From Methylobacter sp015476545 (GTDB taxonomy: Bacteria > Pseudomonadota > Gammaproteobacteria > Methylococcales > Methylomonadaceae), in contig NZ_CP197401.1 in NCBI RefSeq assembly GCF_052162025.1, positions 1,116,001 to 1,180,000 of the forward strand: a stretch of DNA of 64,000 bases, in the 5' to 3' direction. The notes under the pieces are model-generated. The model worked only from the letters and a program-made list of their open reading frames with translations. It had not been told where the DNA came from and did no database searches. A program made the translations under genes and the position numbers. Shown here one piece after another: positions 1-8,337 of the stretch (position 1 is the stretch's first letter; every line of letters begins with the position of its first letter).

Positions 1-1175
1 ACAATGAAATTTTTCAGCTGGAGCAATTAGGTTATGCGGTCATACCGTTTTCTGTTCACCGGCCAAGTATTCCCGCAGTCGGTAATAAACTGGCTGATCT
101 GGAAGCAAGCGTTTTTCATTTGTATGCGCAAAAGAAACACGTTGTACTTAAAGAGAATGTCCTGTTTTTTTTGAAGCACCCACTTCGGTATCTAAATACG
201 CTGAAGATGCTGTTGTCGGATATGTTCAAGGTGGGTGTTTTGTCTCGAACGGCGATGGGACTGGCTTTTCGCTTTTTTTATTCGGTTATTCTTGCCAAAC
301 AGCTTTTAAAAACCGGTGTTCAGCATATCCATGTGCATTTTGCCCATGTGCCTGCCGATATTGCTATGTATGCGGCTTTCTTATCGGGCATCTCTTTCAG
401 TGTGACGGCTCACGCCAATGATTTATTCGAAAGGGCATGGCTATTGGCTGAGAAAGTGAATAGGGCAAAGTTTTTTGTCACTATTTCTGAATTCAATCGG
501 GAATTTCTTCGTCGGCAGGGATGTAATGTTGGTCAGATTGTTGTTGTACGTTGCGGTGTCGATGTTGAACACTTTAACTGCCAGAAAAAATCAGGCTTAT
601 CCGATGTGCCTAGAATCGGATTTATCGGTAGACTGGTGGAAAAAAAAGGGGCTGATGATCTGTTGGGTGCCGCAAAAGAACTGAAAAAGCTGGGCATAAA
701 TTTTAAATTGGTAATTGCCGGATCGGGGCCGTTAGAAGGTTATCTGGCAGAATTAGCCAGGGAGCTAGGTCTATTTGATGACTGTGTTTCTTTTGCAGGG
801 GCGATTGCCCACTCTGCTATACCTGAGTTTCTCAATGGGCTAGACGTTTTTGTGTTGCCTTGCAAAAAAGATAACGCCGGGGATATGGATGGTATTCCTA
901 TAGTGTTGATGGAAGCCATGTTGAGCGGGGTTTCTGTAATATCCACCCATTTATCGGGAATCCCGGAACTGGTTGTTGACCGTGAAACGGGTTTATTGGT
1001 TGAGCCTGGAAATAAAATACAGCTTGCAAATGCCATACAGGCTTTAATTGAGGATGAAGCTTTAACCAAACAATTAACTATTAATGCTATTTCCAAAGTT
1101 AAAAAGGAGTTTAATTTAAAGGATAATGCTACTCAACTTGCAAAGCTCTTTCAGAAATACGTGATCTCAGCTTGA
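1..1175 (+). CDS. GT4-family glycosyltransferase, 5' end cut by window edge
   Basis: The frame is open from base 3 to the stop at 1173-1175, so the gene begins left of the window and about 390 residues are visible. A TTG at 120 is only an internal codon. The visible start reads like the N-terminal Rossmann domain of GT-B enzymes. The C-terminal domain has the GT4 signature GFIGRLVEKKG (about 607-640) and the E-x7-E type motif in GIPIVLMEAMLSG (about 892-927), which binds the nucleotide-sugar donor. Such enzymes add sugars to lipid-linked intermediates on the cytoplasmic face of the inner membrane. Its position before a WecG-type transferase and an exosortase suggests exopolysaccharide assembly. 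The sugar and acceptor cannot be read from the sequence. Confidence 0.85.
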   Translation, partial: NEIFQLEQLGYAVIPFSVHRPSIPAVGNKLADLEASVFHLYAQKKHVVLKENVLFFLKHPLRYLNTLKMLLSDMFKVGVLSRTAMGLAFRFFYSVILAKQLLKTGVQHIHVHFAHVPADIAMYAAFLSGISFSVTAHANDLFERAWLLAEKVNRAKFFVTISEFNREFLRRQGCNVGQIVVVRCGVDVEHFNCQKKSGLSDVPRIGFIGRLVEKKGADDLLGAAKELKKLGINFKLVIAGSGPLEGYLAELARELGLFDDCVSFAGAIAHSAIPEFLNGLDVFVLPCKKDNAGDMDGIPIVLMEAMLSGVSVISTHLSGIPELVVDRETGLLVEPGNKIQLANAIQALIEDEALTKQLTINAISKVKKEFNLKDNATQLAKLFQKYVISA

Positions 1176-1247
1176 GCTTTTAATTTTCCATTAGTTAAGG
1201 AATGGGCATAAAATAATTTCCTAACGTGTACGGATGATTTTCTGGTG

Positions 1248-1293
1248 GAGGTGCGGATTCGCCTACCAACAGTGCGAATAAATTCGCATCTAC
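1248..1293. repeat. REP-like palindromic repeat
   Basis: The gap between the glycosyltransferase genes contains the palindrome TGCGAATAAATTCGCA (1273-1288), followed by a CTAC end, and a degenerate partner at about 1248-1266. The same stem recurs at 6843-6860 and, with changed bases, at 6788-6807 and 9872-9889. The rest of the 165-base gap shows nothing else. Confidence 0.6.
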
Positions 1294-1340
1294 ATTCTTT
1301 AGATTGATTTCATGCTTATTACTTACTAAAAAACTATTCA

Positions 1341-2441
1341 ATGGATGCTTTTTATCGTCAATCATGGTGTCTTTGCGGTTTGCCTTTCGACGCGGTGAAT
1401 GCGTCTTCCGCAATTTCAGTTTTAAAACTGGCCATAAAGGAAGACAGGCCGTTTTTCTTATCGACCCCTAATCTTAATTTTCTGATAGCGGCGCAAACGG
1501 ATAAAGCTTTTCAAGAATCCGTTATAAACAGCGATTTATCGGTTGCTGATGGCATGCCTCTGATCTGGATGTCCAGATTGTTAAACATTCCTATTCCTGA
1601 GCGGGTAGCAGGCTCGGATTTGATCGAAGCTTTATTTGCTGAAAAAAACACGCCTCCCATACGCGTGTTTTTTTTTGGCGGAGAGCCTGGGGTCGGTGAG
1701 AAGGCTTGCCAGATCATTAATCAGGCTAATGCAGGCTTACAGGCCGTAGGGCATTATTGTCCTGGGTTTGGCTCGATCGAAGGAATGAGTACCAGTGATA
1801 TTATTGATGAAATCAACCGGCATGAGATTGATTTTCTGATTGTTTCTTTAGGCGCCAAGAAAGGGCAGGCCTGGATTGAGAGAAACAGGCATCAATTAAA
1901 GGCGCCGGTGATCAGTCATTTGGGAGCGGTTATTAACTTTTTTGCCGGCACGGTAAAGCGTGCGCCGGTCTGGATGCAGCGCGTCGGGTTGGAATGGTTA
2001 TGGCGTATTCTGGAAGAGCCCTTGCTATGGAAACGCTATTTTTTCGATGGTTTACGGTTTGCAAAATTATTATCGAACAATGTGATTCCTTATGCTATTT
2101 GGATACGTTTAAATCAGAGAAAGTTAAATGAAAGCAAACCGGTTGTTATCAATACTGAAGAAGACGGGCATACGATTAAAATTTATTTGATCGGAACCTG
2201 CATTGATAAGACAATTGCCGCGTTAAGGCCGGTTTTTAAAGCGTGTGTTTCAAAAAAGAAAAATGTAACAATTGATTTACAAGCTGTGCCGACAATTGAT
2301 GGGGCTTTTTTAGGACTTTGTCTGTTGCTTTATAAGCATTTAAATCAACAGGAATGCCAGTTGAATTTCCAGAATATTAATCAGCAAAATATCAGGATTT
2401 TTAAATGGAACTCAGCCCAGTATCTAATTCCACAACTTTAA
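1341..2441 (+). CDS. WecG/TagA/CpsF glycosyltransferase with C-terminal STAS-like domain
   Basis: Residues 1-245 carry the WecG/TagA/CpsF signatures: SVADGMPLIW, a FFGGEPGVGEKA loop, DFLIVSLGAKKGQ, and the WLWRILEEP stretch near the domain end. These enzymes transfer N-acetylmannosamine-type sugars to undecaprenyl-linked intermediates at the membrane. The usual family length is about 240-260 residues. This protein has 366, and the extra ~95 residues (about 270-366) read as a STAS-like fold, with an alternating beta/alpha pattern around VTIDLQAVPTIDGAFLGLCLLL. STAS domains normally act in anti-anti-sigma switching or protein-protein contact. The gene ends 15 bases before the exosortase gene and probably shares its transcript. 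The STAS assignment is by pattern and less certain than the transferase. Confidence 0.83.
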   Translation: MDAFYRQSWCLCGLPFDAVNASSAISVLKLAIKEDRPFFLSTPNLNFLIAAQTDKAFQESVINSDLSVADGMPLIWMSRLLNIPIPERVAGSDLIEALFAEKNTPPIRVFFFGGEPGVGEKACQIINQANAGLQAVGHYCPGFGSIEGMSTSDIIDEINRHEIDFLIVSLGAKKGQAWIERNRHQLKAPVISHLGAVINFFAGTVKRAPVWMQRVGLEWLWRILEEPLLWKRYFFDGLRFAKLLSNNVIPYAIWIRLNQRKLNESKPVVINTEEDGHTIKIYLIGTCIDKTIAALRPVFKACVSKKKNVTIDLQAVPTIDGAFLGLCLLLYKHLNQQECQLNFQNINQQNIRIFKWNSAQYLIPQL

Positions 2442-2456
2442 CGCTATAAAAATATA

Positions 2457-4007
2457 ATGAATAAGGCGCTTGCCATCTGGAAATTTGATTATCGATATCT
2501 GGCGTTAATCAGCTTTGCTTTATTACTGTTATTGACAGCATTTGCCGGCGGGTTACAGGAGTTGCTTGTTCGCTGGGAAAAGCAGGAGGAATATAGCCAT
2601 GGCTATATGCTTCCGTTGATTACGCTGTATTTTATCTGGCAGCGCAGGAATCTCATTCAACAATCCGATTTTTCGCCTTCCTGGGTGGGATTCGGCATTG
2701 TTTTGTTGGCGCTGGCCGTATTTATGGTGGGCGAGATCAGCGCGCTTTTTATACTGATTCAGTATGCCTTTATCGCCGTATTGATAGGCATTGCCTTGTC
2801 CATTATGGGCTGGCCGGCAGTCAAGCCGGTCATCGTGCCTATTCTGCTGCTGGCCTTTGCCATTCCGCTGCCTTATTTTCTTGAAGCCAGCCTTTCCGCC
2901 AATTTACAGCTGTTATCCTCAAAACTGGGCGTGTATTTTATTCGCTGGTGCCAGATTCCAGTTTATCTGGAAGGCAACATTATTGATTTAGGCGGCTATA
3001 AATTGCAGGTTGTGGAAGCTTGCAGCGGGTTGCGTTATCTTTTTCCGCTGATGAGCTTGGGCTTTATCTGCGCCTATATGTATAACACGGTTTTCTGGAA
3101 GCGCGCTCTGGTGTTTTTATCGACTATTCCGATCACCTTGTTCATGAATAGCTTCCGCATAGCGGTGATTGGTGTTCTGGTTGATAACTGGGGCTCAAGC
3201 ATGGCAGAAGGCTTTCTGCATGACTTTGAAGGCTGGGTCGTTTTTATGGCTTGTTTGGGGATTCTAGTAGCGGAAATGATTTTATTGTCCAGGCTTGATG
3301 CGGATCGCCGGCCTTTTGCCGAAATTTTTGGTCTGGCGGTCGACCCATCTGTTGGTGATATGGCAAAGGCAAAAGTCAGGCCGTTATCACGCCCTTTTTT
3401 TGCGATCATTGCCGGTCTGGTTGTGACCACTATTACGGTATTTTCAATCGATAAGCGGGCAGAGGTCTTTCCCGAGCGCAAAAATTTCCCGTTATTTCCG
3501 ATGCAGTTGTCAGACTGGCAAGGACAGCAGGCCAGCATGGAAAATACCGTTATCGATAAGTTAGGTTTGTCGGATTATATTCTGGCCGACTTTAAAAAAA
3601 CCCAGGGCGCGCCGGTGAATTTATATGCGGCTTATTATGCTTCTCAGCGGAAAGGAATTTCTCCGCATTCGCCGCGCGTTTGTATCCCGGGAGGCGGTTG
3701 GCAGATTGCCGATATTGAGCGAAAAAATCTGGGGCTTCTCGACGTCAATCGGATTGTGATCAAAAAAGGCGAAATGACGCAGTTGGTTTACTACTGGTTT
3801 CAACAGAGAGGCAGAAAGATGGCGAATGAGTATTTAATGAAATGGTACTTGTTCAAAGATGCGCTGTTGTTAAACAGAACCGATGGGGCGCTGGTACGCC
3901 TGACTACGATGGTTAATCCCGGTGAAAGCCTCGATCTTGCTGATCAGCGTTTACAGGGGTTTGCCAAAGAGGTTTTGCCGGTTCTGCCGCAATATATTCC
4001 TGATTAA
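2457..4007 (+). CDS. Exosortase fused to an EpsI domain (XrtD-like arrangement)
   Basis: This multi-pass inner-membrane protein is a predicted sorting transpeptidase of the PEP-CTERM type systems. About eight hydrophobic segments span residues 15-280. The presumed catalytic triad is visible as Cys189 in VEACSGLR, Arg234 in NSFRIA and His255 in FLHDFEG. After residue about 330 the protein continues as an EpsI (DUF3485) domain, with SDWQG and the SPRVCIPGGGW motif. Exosortase and EpsI are often separate genes. To my recollection the fused form is typical of the XrtD (VPLPA-CTERM) type, but the subtype is not proven here. No target protein with a sorting tail was found in the window. A PrsT lipoprotein gene follows. 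Confidence 0.88.
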   Translation: MNKALAIWKFDYRYLALISFALLLLLTAFAGGLQELLVRWEKQEEYSHGYMLPLITLYFIWQRRNLIQQSDFSPSWVGFGIVLLALAVFMVGEISALFILIQYAFIAVLIGIALSIMGWPAVKPVIVPILLLAFAIPLPYFLEASLSANLQLLSSKLGVYFIRWCQIPVYLEGNIIDLGGYKLQVVEACSGLRYLFPLMSLGFICAYMYNTVFWKRALVFLSTIPITLFMNSFRIAVIGVLVDNWGSSMAEGFLHDFEGWVVFMACLGILVAEMILLSRLDADRRPFAEIFGLAVDPSVGDMAKAKVRPLSRPFFAIIAGLVVTTITVFSIDKRAEVFPERKNFPLFPMQLSDWQGQQASMENTVIDKLGLSDYILADFKKTQGAPVNLYAAYYASQRKGISPHSPRVCIPGGGWQIADIERKNLGLLDVNRIVIKKGEMTQLVYYWFQQRGRKMANEYLMKWYLFKDALLLNRTDGALVRLTTMVNPGESLDLADQRLQGFAKEVLPVLPQYIPD

Positions 4008-4071
4008 CTGATGTTGCGCAAGAATCGATTTATGTTCTGTTTTAGTTTTAGTGCGAACATTCCGGTGTTTG

Positions 4072-4204
4072 ATTCATATCTGCCGTGTAGGTGCGAATTC
4101 ACTTGTGCCCCTTGCGGGTATTCGCACTGCATAGGCTGGTACATTGGCGTTTGCTCCGGGTCGAATACCCACAGGGGCACAAGTGAATTCGACCCTGCAA
4201 CTGC
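4072..4204. repeat. Long inverted-repeat element, copy 1 (REP/BIME-like)
   Basis: Two arms of about 30 bases (4095-4124 and 4162-4190) are near-perfect reverse complements around a central spacer of about 37 bases. The element starts with GTAGGTGCGAATTC, like the shorter palindromes elsewhere in the window. A diverged copy lies at 28735-28848 and matches over most of its length, including CTGCCGTG near the start and CCCTGCAAC at the end. It occupies the gap 4008-4342, which otherwise shows no gene. Confidence 0.7.
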
Positions 4205-4342
4205 GCAAAATTAATTCGATCGGAAGCAGTTCGATGCAGTGCAAATATACTTCGGATATAAATAAATTTGCACCGGCGTGTGTATACAGTCCATGCGTAA
4301 TATCAGTGAATAAATTTCAATTTTTTAAAAGAAGGTTAAGTG

Positions 4343-6742
4343 ATGCAATTAGTTAGAGCTCTGTTATTGACCGGAGTGGCTTTGGGTTTCCAGGCCTGCG
4401 GCGACGCGACTGAAAAAGCGCAGCATTATTTGGACAGCGGCAAGGAATTTTACGGCAAGGGAAATTATGAAAAGGCCCGGGTCGAGTTTAAAAATGCGTT
4501 GCAAATTAACAATAATCTTTCGGATGCCTACTTTCATCTGGCGTTAATGGATGAAAAAAACCAGAATTGGAAAGGGATGTTTGAGAATTTGTCGCAAGTG
4601 GTCAAGCTGACGCCTGATCATGTTGAAGGCCATAAAAAATTGGGACAGCTATTATTGTTGTCCGGCCAGACCGATAAGGCAGCGGCTGAAGCGGAAGCTA
4701 TCCTGAAGTTAAAACCTGACAATGCTGATGCTCATGTGCTGAAAGGAACGGTTTTATTACGGCAAGGCAACCAGAAGGCGGCTTTGGAAGAGGCGGATAA
4801 AGCACTGGCTCTGGCTCCAGACAATAGCGATGCCGTTAATTTAAAAGCCGTTGTGTACATGGAAGGCAAGGATTTTACCCAGGCGCTGGCCATTGTGGAG
4901 AATGCGCTTAAAGTCAATGCCAATGATTTGGCGCTCACTATGCTGAAATTGCAGATTGATATCAAAACCAATAAACCGGAGGCGGTGGTAGCGGATTATC
5001 AAACTTTGATTAAGAGCAATCCCGATAAACTGGATTTCCAGTATGCGCTGGCCAAATACTATGATGAATCGGGAAAAGATGCCGATGCCAGGTCGGTTTT
5101 GCAAAAAGTGATTGACGAACATCCCGATGATTTGAAATCAAAACTGGTTTTGGTCGATTACCTGCATACTAAAGACCCTGCCGAAGCGGTTAAGGTGCTG
5201 CAGGGCTATATCGCGCAACAGCCCGATACTGCCGGGTATTATCTGCCGCTCGCCAAGTTGTTGATCAGCCAGAATAAATGGGCGGAGGCAAAAGAGTCGC
5301 TCAATTGGCTGATCAATAACAAGCCGGAAGACAAGGAAGGTTTGGCGGCTAAGGTGCTGCTGGCAAAAGTAGCCTTTAGTGACAAGGACCGCGATTCGGC
5401 GCAGAAGCTGATTGATGAGGTGCTGTCGGTCAATGCCGGAGACTATGACGCCTTGTTGCTGCGGGCCAGAATCAGATTGCTCAATGAGCAGACCGATCAG
5501 GCTGTTTCCGATTTACGCGGCATATTGCGCGATTATCCGAAGTCAGATGAAGCAATGGTTTTGCTGGCTCACGCTTATAACAAACAAAATGCCCATGCGC
5601 TTGCTGATGAGCACTTCCGTAAAGCGCTCGATATAAATCCCGGCAATTTTGATGCCGTCATGCCGGTGGTAGCGCAAATGATCAAAAGCAAAGACATTGC
5701 CCGGGCTGACGAAGTTTTGCAGAAAGCACTGGCGGTTAAGCCGGATCATGCGGGCGCTTTACAGGCTTTGGCCCAGGTCAGATTGATGAAGAAGGATTGG
5801 TCGGGAACCCAGAAAGTCGCTGATGTGATTTCGACCAAGCCAAAGGGCGATGGCTTCTCCAAATATCTGAGCGGCAAGGTCTCGGAAGGACAAGGGCAGT
5901 ATCAGGACGCGATCGCCAAGTATAAGGAGGCGCTGGCTGTTTCTCCGGGATTGTCTGATGCCTTGGTGGGATTGATGCGCAGTTACGAGGCATTAAAACA
6001 GCGCAAAGACATGTTTGCATATCTGGACGAATTTATCAGGGCCAATCCGGAAAATTCTTATCCATTGATTTTGAAAAGCCAGTTGTATGTGCTTGATAAG
6101 CGCCCGGATGAAGCACTTAAACTGTTGTCCGGAGCGACTGAGAAGTGGCCCAAGGCAACTGGATTTTATGAAGCTATGGCTGGTATTCATGCCGCAAATC
6201 AAGAACGTGAAAAAGCTATTGCAGTAATTCAAAAAGGTTTGGGAAATGACCCTGACAATATCAGCTTAAGAATGATGCAGGCCGCTATCTATGAGAAAAG
6301 CAACGATTATGATAAGGCTGTGGAAAATTACGAAGCGGTGATTGCCAAGAACCCGAATGTTGATATTGCGGTGAACAATCTGGTTTCATTGCTGCTTGAT
6401 CGCTATAAAACCAAGGAAAATATTGAGCGCGCCGTAAAACTGGCTGCACGTTTTGAGAAATCCGAACAGCCCTATTTTCATGATACTTACGGATGGGCGC
6501 TCTTAAACAGTGATCGCAATGACGAGGCGCTGAGGGTGTTTAAGGATGTTGTTGCCAAAATGCCCGAAGTTCCTGTTTTCAAATATCATTTAGGCCTTGC
6601 TCATCATAAGCTAAACAATAATTCTGCCGCCACTGCCGAACTGGAAAAAGCGCTGGCGATAGGCGAGAAACAAAAAAGCTTTGTCGAGAAAGAGGCCGTG
6701 GAGAATTTGTTGAAAGAAATTAAGGCTGAAAAGCCGGTGTAG
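4343..6742 (+). CDS. prsT: PrsT-type TPR-repeat lipoprotein of the exosortase/EPS system
   Basis: The ~800-residue protein starts with a short hydrophobic signal ending in a lipobox-like GFQAC, followed by about twenty tetratricopeptide repeats with the usual A/Y/G-x-A-L spacing. Length, signal and position after an exosortase fit the PEP-CTERM system TPR-repeat lipoprotein family (PrsT). It is thought to work at the outer membrane or periplasm in polysaccharide export. I chose ATG 4343, which has GAAGG at 4331-4335 seven bases upstream. GTG 4340 is in frame and possible. The lipobox is imperfect (Phe at -3), so lipidation is likely rather than certain. Confidence 0.87.
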   Translation: MQLVRALLLTGVALGFQACGDATEKAQHYLDSGKEFYGKGNYEKARVEFKNALQINNNLSDAYFHLALMDEKNQNWKGMFENLSQVVKLTPDHVEGHKKLGQLLLLSGQTDKAAAEAEAILKLKPDNADAHVLKGTVLLRQGNQKAALEEADKALALAPDNSDAVNLKAVVYMEGKDFTQALAIVENALKVNANDLALTMLKLQIDIKTNKPEAVVADYQTLIKSNPDKLDFQYALAKYYDESGKDADARSVLQKVIDEHPDDLKSKLVLVDYLHTKDPAEAVKVLQGYIAQQPDTAGYYLPLAKLLISQNKWAEAKESLNWLINNKPEDKEGLAAKVLLAKVAFSDKDRDSAQKLIDEVLSVNAGDYDALLLRARIRLLNEQTDQAVSDLRGILRDYPKSDEAMVLLAHAYNKQNAHALADEHFRKALDINPGNFDAVMPVVAQMIKSKDIARADEVLQKALAVKPDHAGALQALAQVRLMKKDWSGTQKVADVISTKPKGDGFSKYLSGKVSEGQGQYQDAIAKYKEALAVSPGLSDALVGLMRSYEALKQRKDMFAYLDEFIRANPENSYPLILKSQLYVLDKRPDEALKLLSGATEKWPKATGFYEAMAGIHAANQEREKAIAVIQKGLGNDPDNISLRMMQAAIYEKSNDYDKAVENYEAVIAKNPNVDIAVNNLVSLLLDRYKTKENIERAVKLAARFEKSEQPYFHDTYGWALLNSDRNDEALRVFKDVVAKMPEVPVFKYHLGLAHHKLNNNSAATAELEKALAIGEKQKSFVEKEAVENLLKEIKAEKPV

Positions 6743-6784
6743 CTGAACAACACTGGTTTACCAGTATCGCCGTTATTTCCATGT

Positions 6785-6864
6785 GTAGGGTCGAATTCAT
6801 TCGACCCGAGGCACTTGTATAGCGGCTTATAGCGCTTGGGAAGTGCGAATAAATTCGCACCTAC
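6785..6864. repeat. Paired REP-like palindromes (BIME-like)
   Basis: GTAG is followed by the perfect palindrome GGGTCGAATTCATTCGACCC (6788-6807). About 35 bases on, the palindrome GTGCGAATAAATTCGCAC (6843-6860) is followed by CTAC, the reverse complement of GTAG. Two inverted REP units in this arrangement are the usual form of a BIME. The remainder of the 6743-7096 gap holds a minus-strand frame (6604-6984) that overlaps the prsT end and the repeat, and I do not treat it as a gene. Confidence 0.72.
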
Positions 6865-7096
6865 GCGAACTTTGCCCGCTTTCGGCTGAAAAAGCTCAAG
6901 AACTGCTTTGCCACCATTCTGAAACGCCTGCCGCAGCCTCGCTTCGACAGATGAATTGAACTGGTTAATAAAATTATCGATCATAAAGAAAAGAGCGTAG
7001 ATTGTTCATGGATGATTCCCATTGGGTTTGCTGGAAAAACAAAGCATGCGAAAGATGGGTGCTCGCATGAGTTTTTTATACATTTCTTAAAGTTTT

Positions 7097-8335
7097 ATGT
7101 CCAAATTCACCAACTGGAAATCCTGGTCGGGAAAAATCAGCAACCCGTTTTCGAATGCCTCCGCCTACATAGATAAGATCGTCAAGCCTCAAGTCGATAA
7201 GGCTGCGGAAGATAAAATAAAAGCCATCCATGAACGTTTGCCGGTTCCGGTATTCTGGCTGTTGGGCAAGACGCAGAGCGGCAAAAGCTCCATCATCAGG
7301 ACACTAACCGGCTCATCCGCCGCGGAGATCGGCAATGGCTTTAAGCCGTGTACTCGCACGGCCATGTTGTTCGATTTTCCCGATGCCGAAACTGCATTTC
7401 TGCGTTTTCTCGATACCAGAGGGCTATCCGAGAAGGGTTATGATGCCAGCGAAGATATGAAATGGTGCGAACAGCAGGCGCATCTTGTGATCGTCGTGAT
7501 CAAGGCCATGGATCATCAGCAGGAAGCGGTCCTGGCTGCACTAAAACAAGTTCATAAAGTGCATCCGAAATGGCCGGTCATCGTGGCCCAGACAGCCTTG
7601 CATGAAGGCTATCCCAACCGGGCCATGGCGCATATCCAGCCTTATCCGTTTGCTGACGGCCGAATCGGCGAGTCGGTGCCTGCCGATCTGCGCTGTTCGC
7701 TGTTAAAGCAGCGCGAGTACTTTGCCGGCATTAATGCGACATTTGTGCCGCTCGACTTCACCTTGCCGGAAGATGACTATGCGCCGTCGGATTATGGCCT
7801 GGATGCCTTATGGGCCGCTATAGAACAGGCCTTGCCATTGGGTCTTCGGGCCATGCTGGAAGACCATATTGGCGATATCAATGATGTGTACTGGCAGACC
7901 GCGCATCCTCATGTCATCGGCTATGCGATATCAGCCGGGCTGGCCGCCGCTATTCCGGTGCCGGCAGCCAGTTTGGGCACCGTGGTTGCAATTCAGAGCA
8001 AACTTTTTCACAGTATTGCCCATGTGTATGGCTTGCCGCTAACTAAGCAGAGTATCAGGGAAATCGTCAGTGCTGTTGGCATGGGGGCGCTGGCACGTAT
8101 GGGCGGACGTGAACTGCTCAAGCTGATTCCGGCTTACGGGCAGACAGTCGCGCTTAGTGTTGCCGGTGTTTATACGGCTGCCGCTACCTATGCCTTGGGT
8201 AAAACGCTGTGTTTTTATTTCAGCAAAACTCAGCAAGGCAAGGTTTTAGGCGCAGATAAGCTGCGTGAAGTATTCAATGCGGAATTAGCCCGCGGCAGGG
8301 AACTGCTACGCAGTTCCATAAAGAAACAGGTTTAA
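7097..8335 (+). CDS. GTPase with C-terminal DUF697 membrane domain
   Basis: The 412-residue protein has a G1 P-loop, GKTQSGKSS, at about residues 57-65 and a G3-like DTRG at about 111-114. It lacks the standard NKxD. The G4 position reads AQTALHEG instead, as in some members of this little-studied GTPase group. From about residue 270 a hydrophobic DUF697-type domain begins (IGYAISAGLAAAIPVPAASLG and later helices), which should place the protein at the inner membrane. The gene lies two bases before a second GTPase gene, so the pair is probably co-transcribed and may form one complex. The cellular role is unknown; E. coli YcjF-like proteins share DUF697 and are linked to envelope stress. Confidence 0.78.
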   Translation: MSKFTNWKSWSGKISNPFSNASAYIDKIVKPQVDKAAEDKIKAIHERLPVPVFWLLGKTQSGKSSIIRTLTGSSAAEIGNGFKPCTRTAMLFDFPDAETAFLRFLDTRGLSEKGYDASEDMKWCEQQAHLVIVVIKAMDHQQEAVLAALKQVHKVHPKWPVIVAQTALHEGYPNRAMAHIQPYPFADGRIGESVPADLRCSLLKQREYFAGINATFVPLDFTLPEDDYAPSDYGLDALWAAIEQALPLGLRAMLEDHIGDINDVYWQTAHPHVIGYAISAGLAAAIPVPAASLGTVVAIQSKLFHSIAHVYGLPLTKQSIREIVSAVGMGALARMGGRELLKLIPAYGQTVALSVAGVYTAAATYALGKTLCFYFSKTQQGKVLGADKLREVFNAELARGRELLRSSIKKQV

Positions 8336-8337
8336 TA

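Noticed and set aside
6604..6984. 126-codon minus-strand frame
   Set aside because: It overlaps the prsT end and a REP pair. Part of its sequence (GKVRVGANLFALP) is just the translated repeat, and there is no ribosome-binding site.
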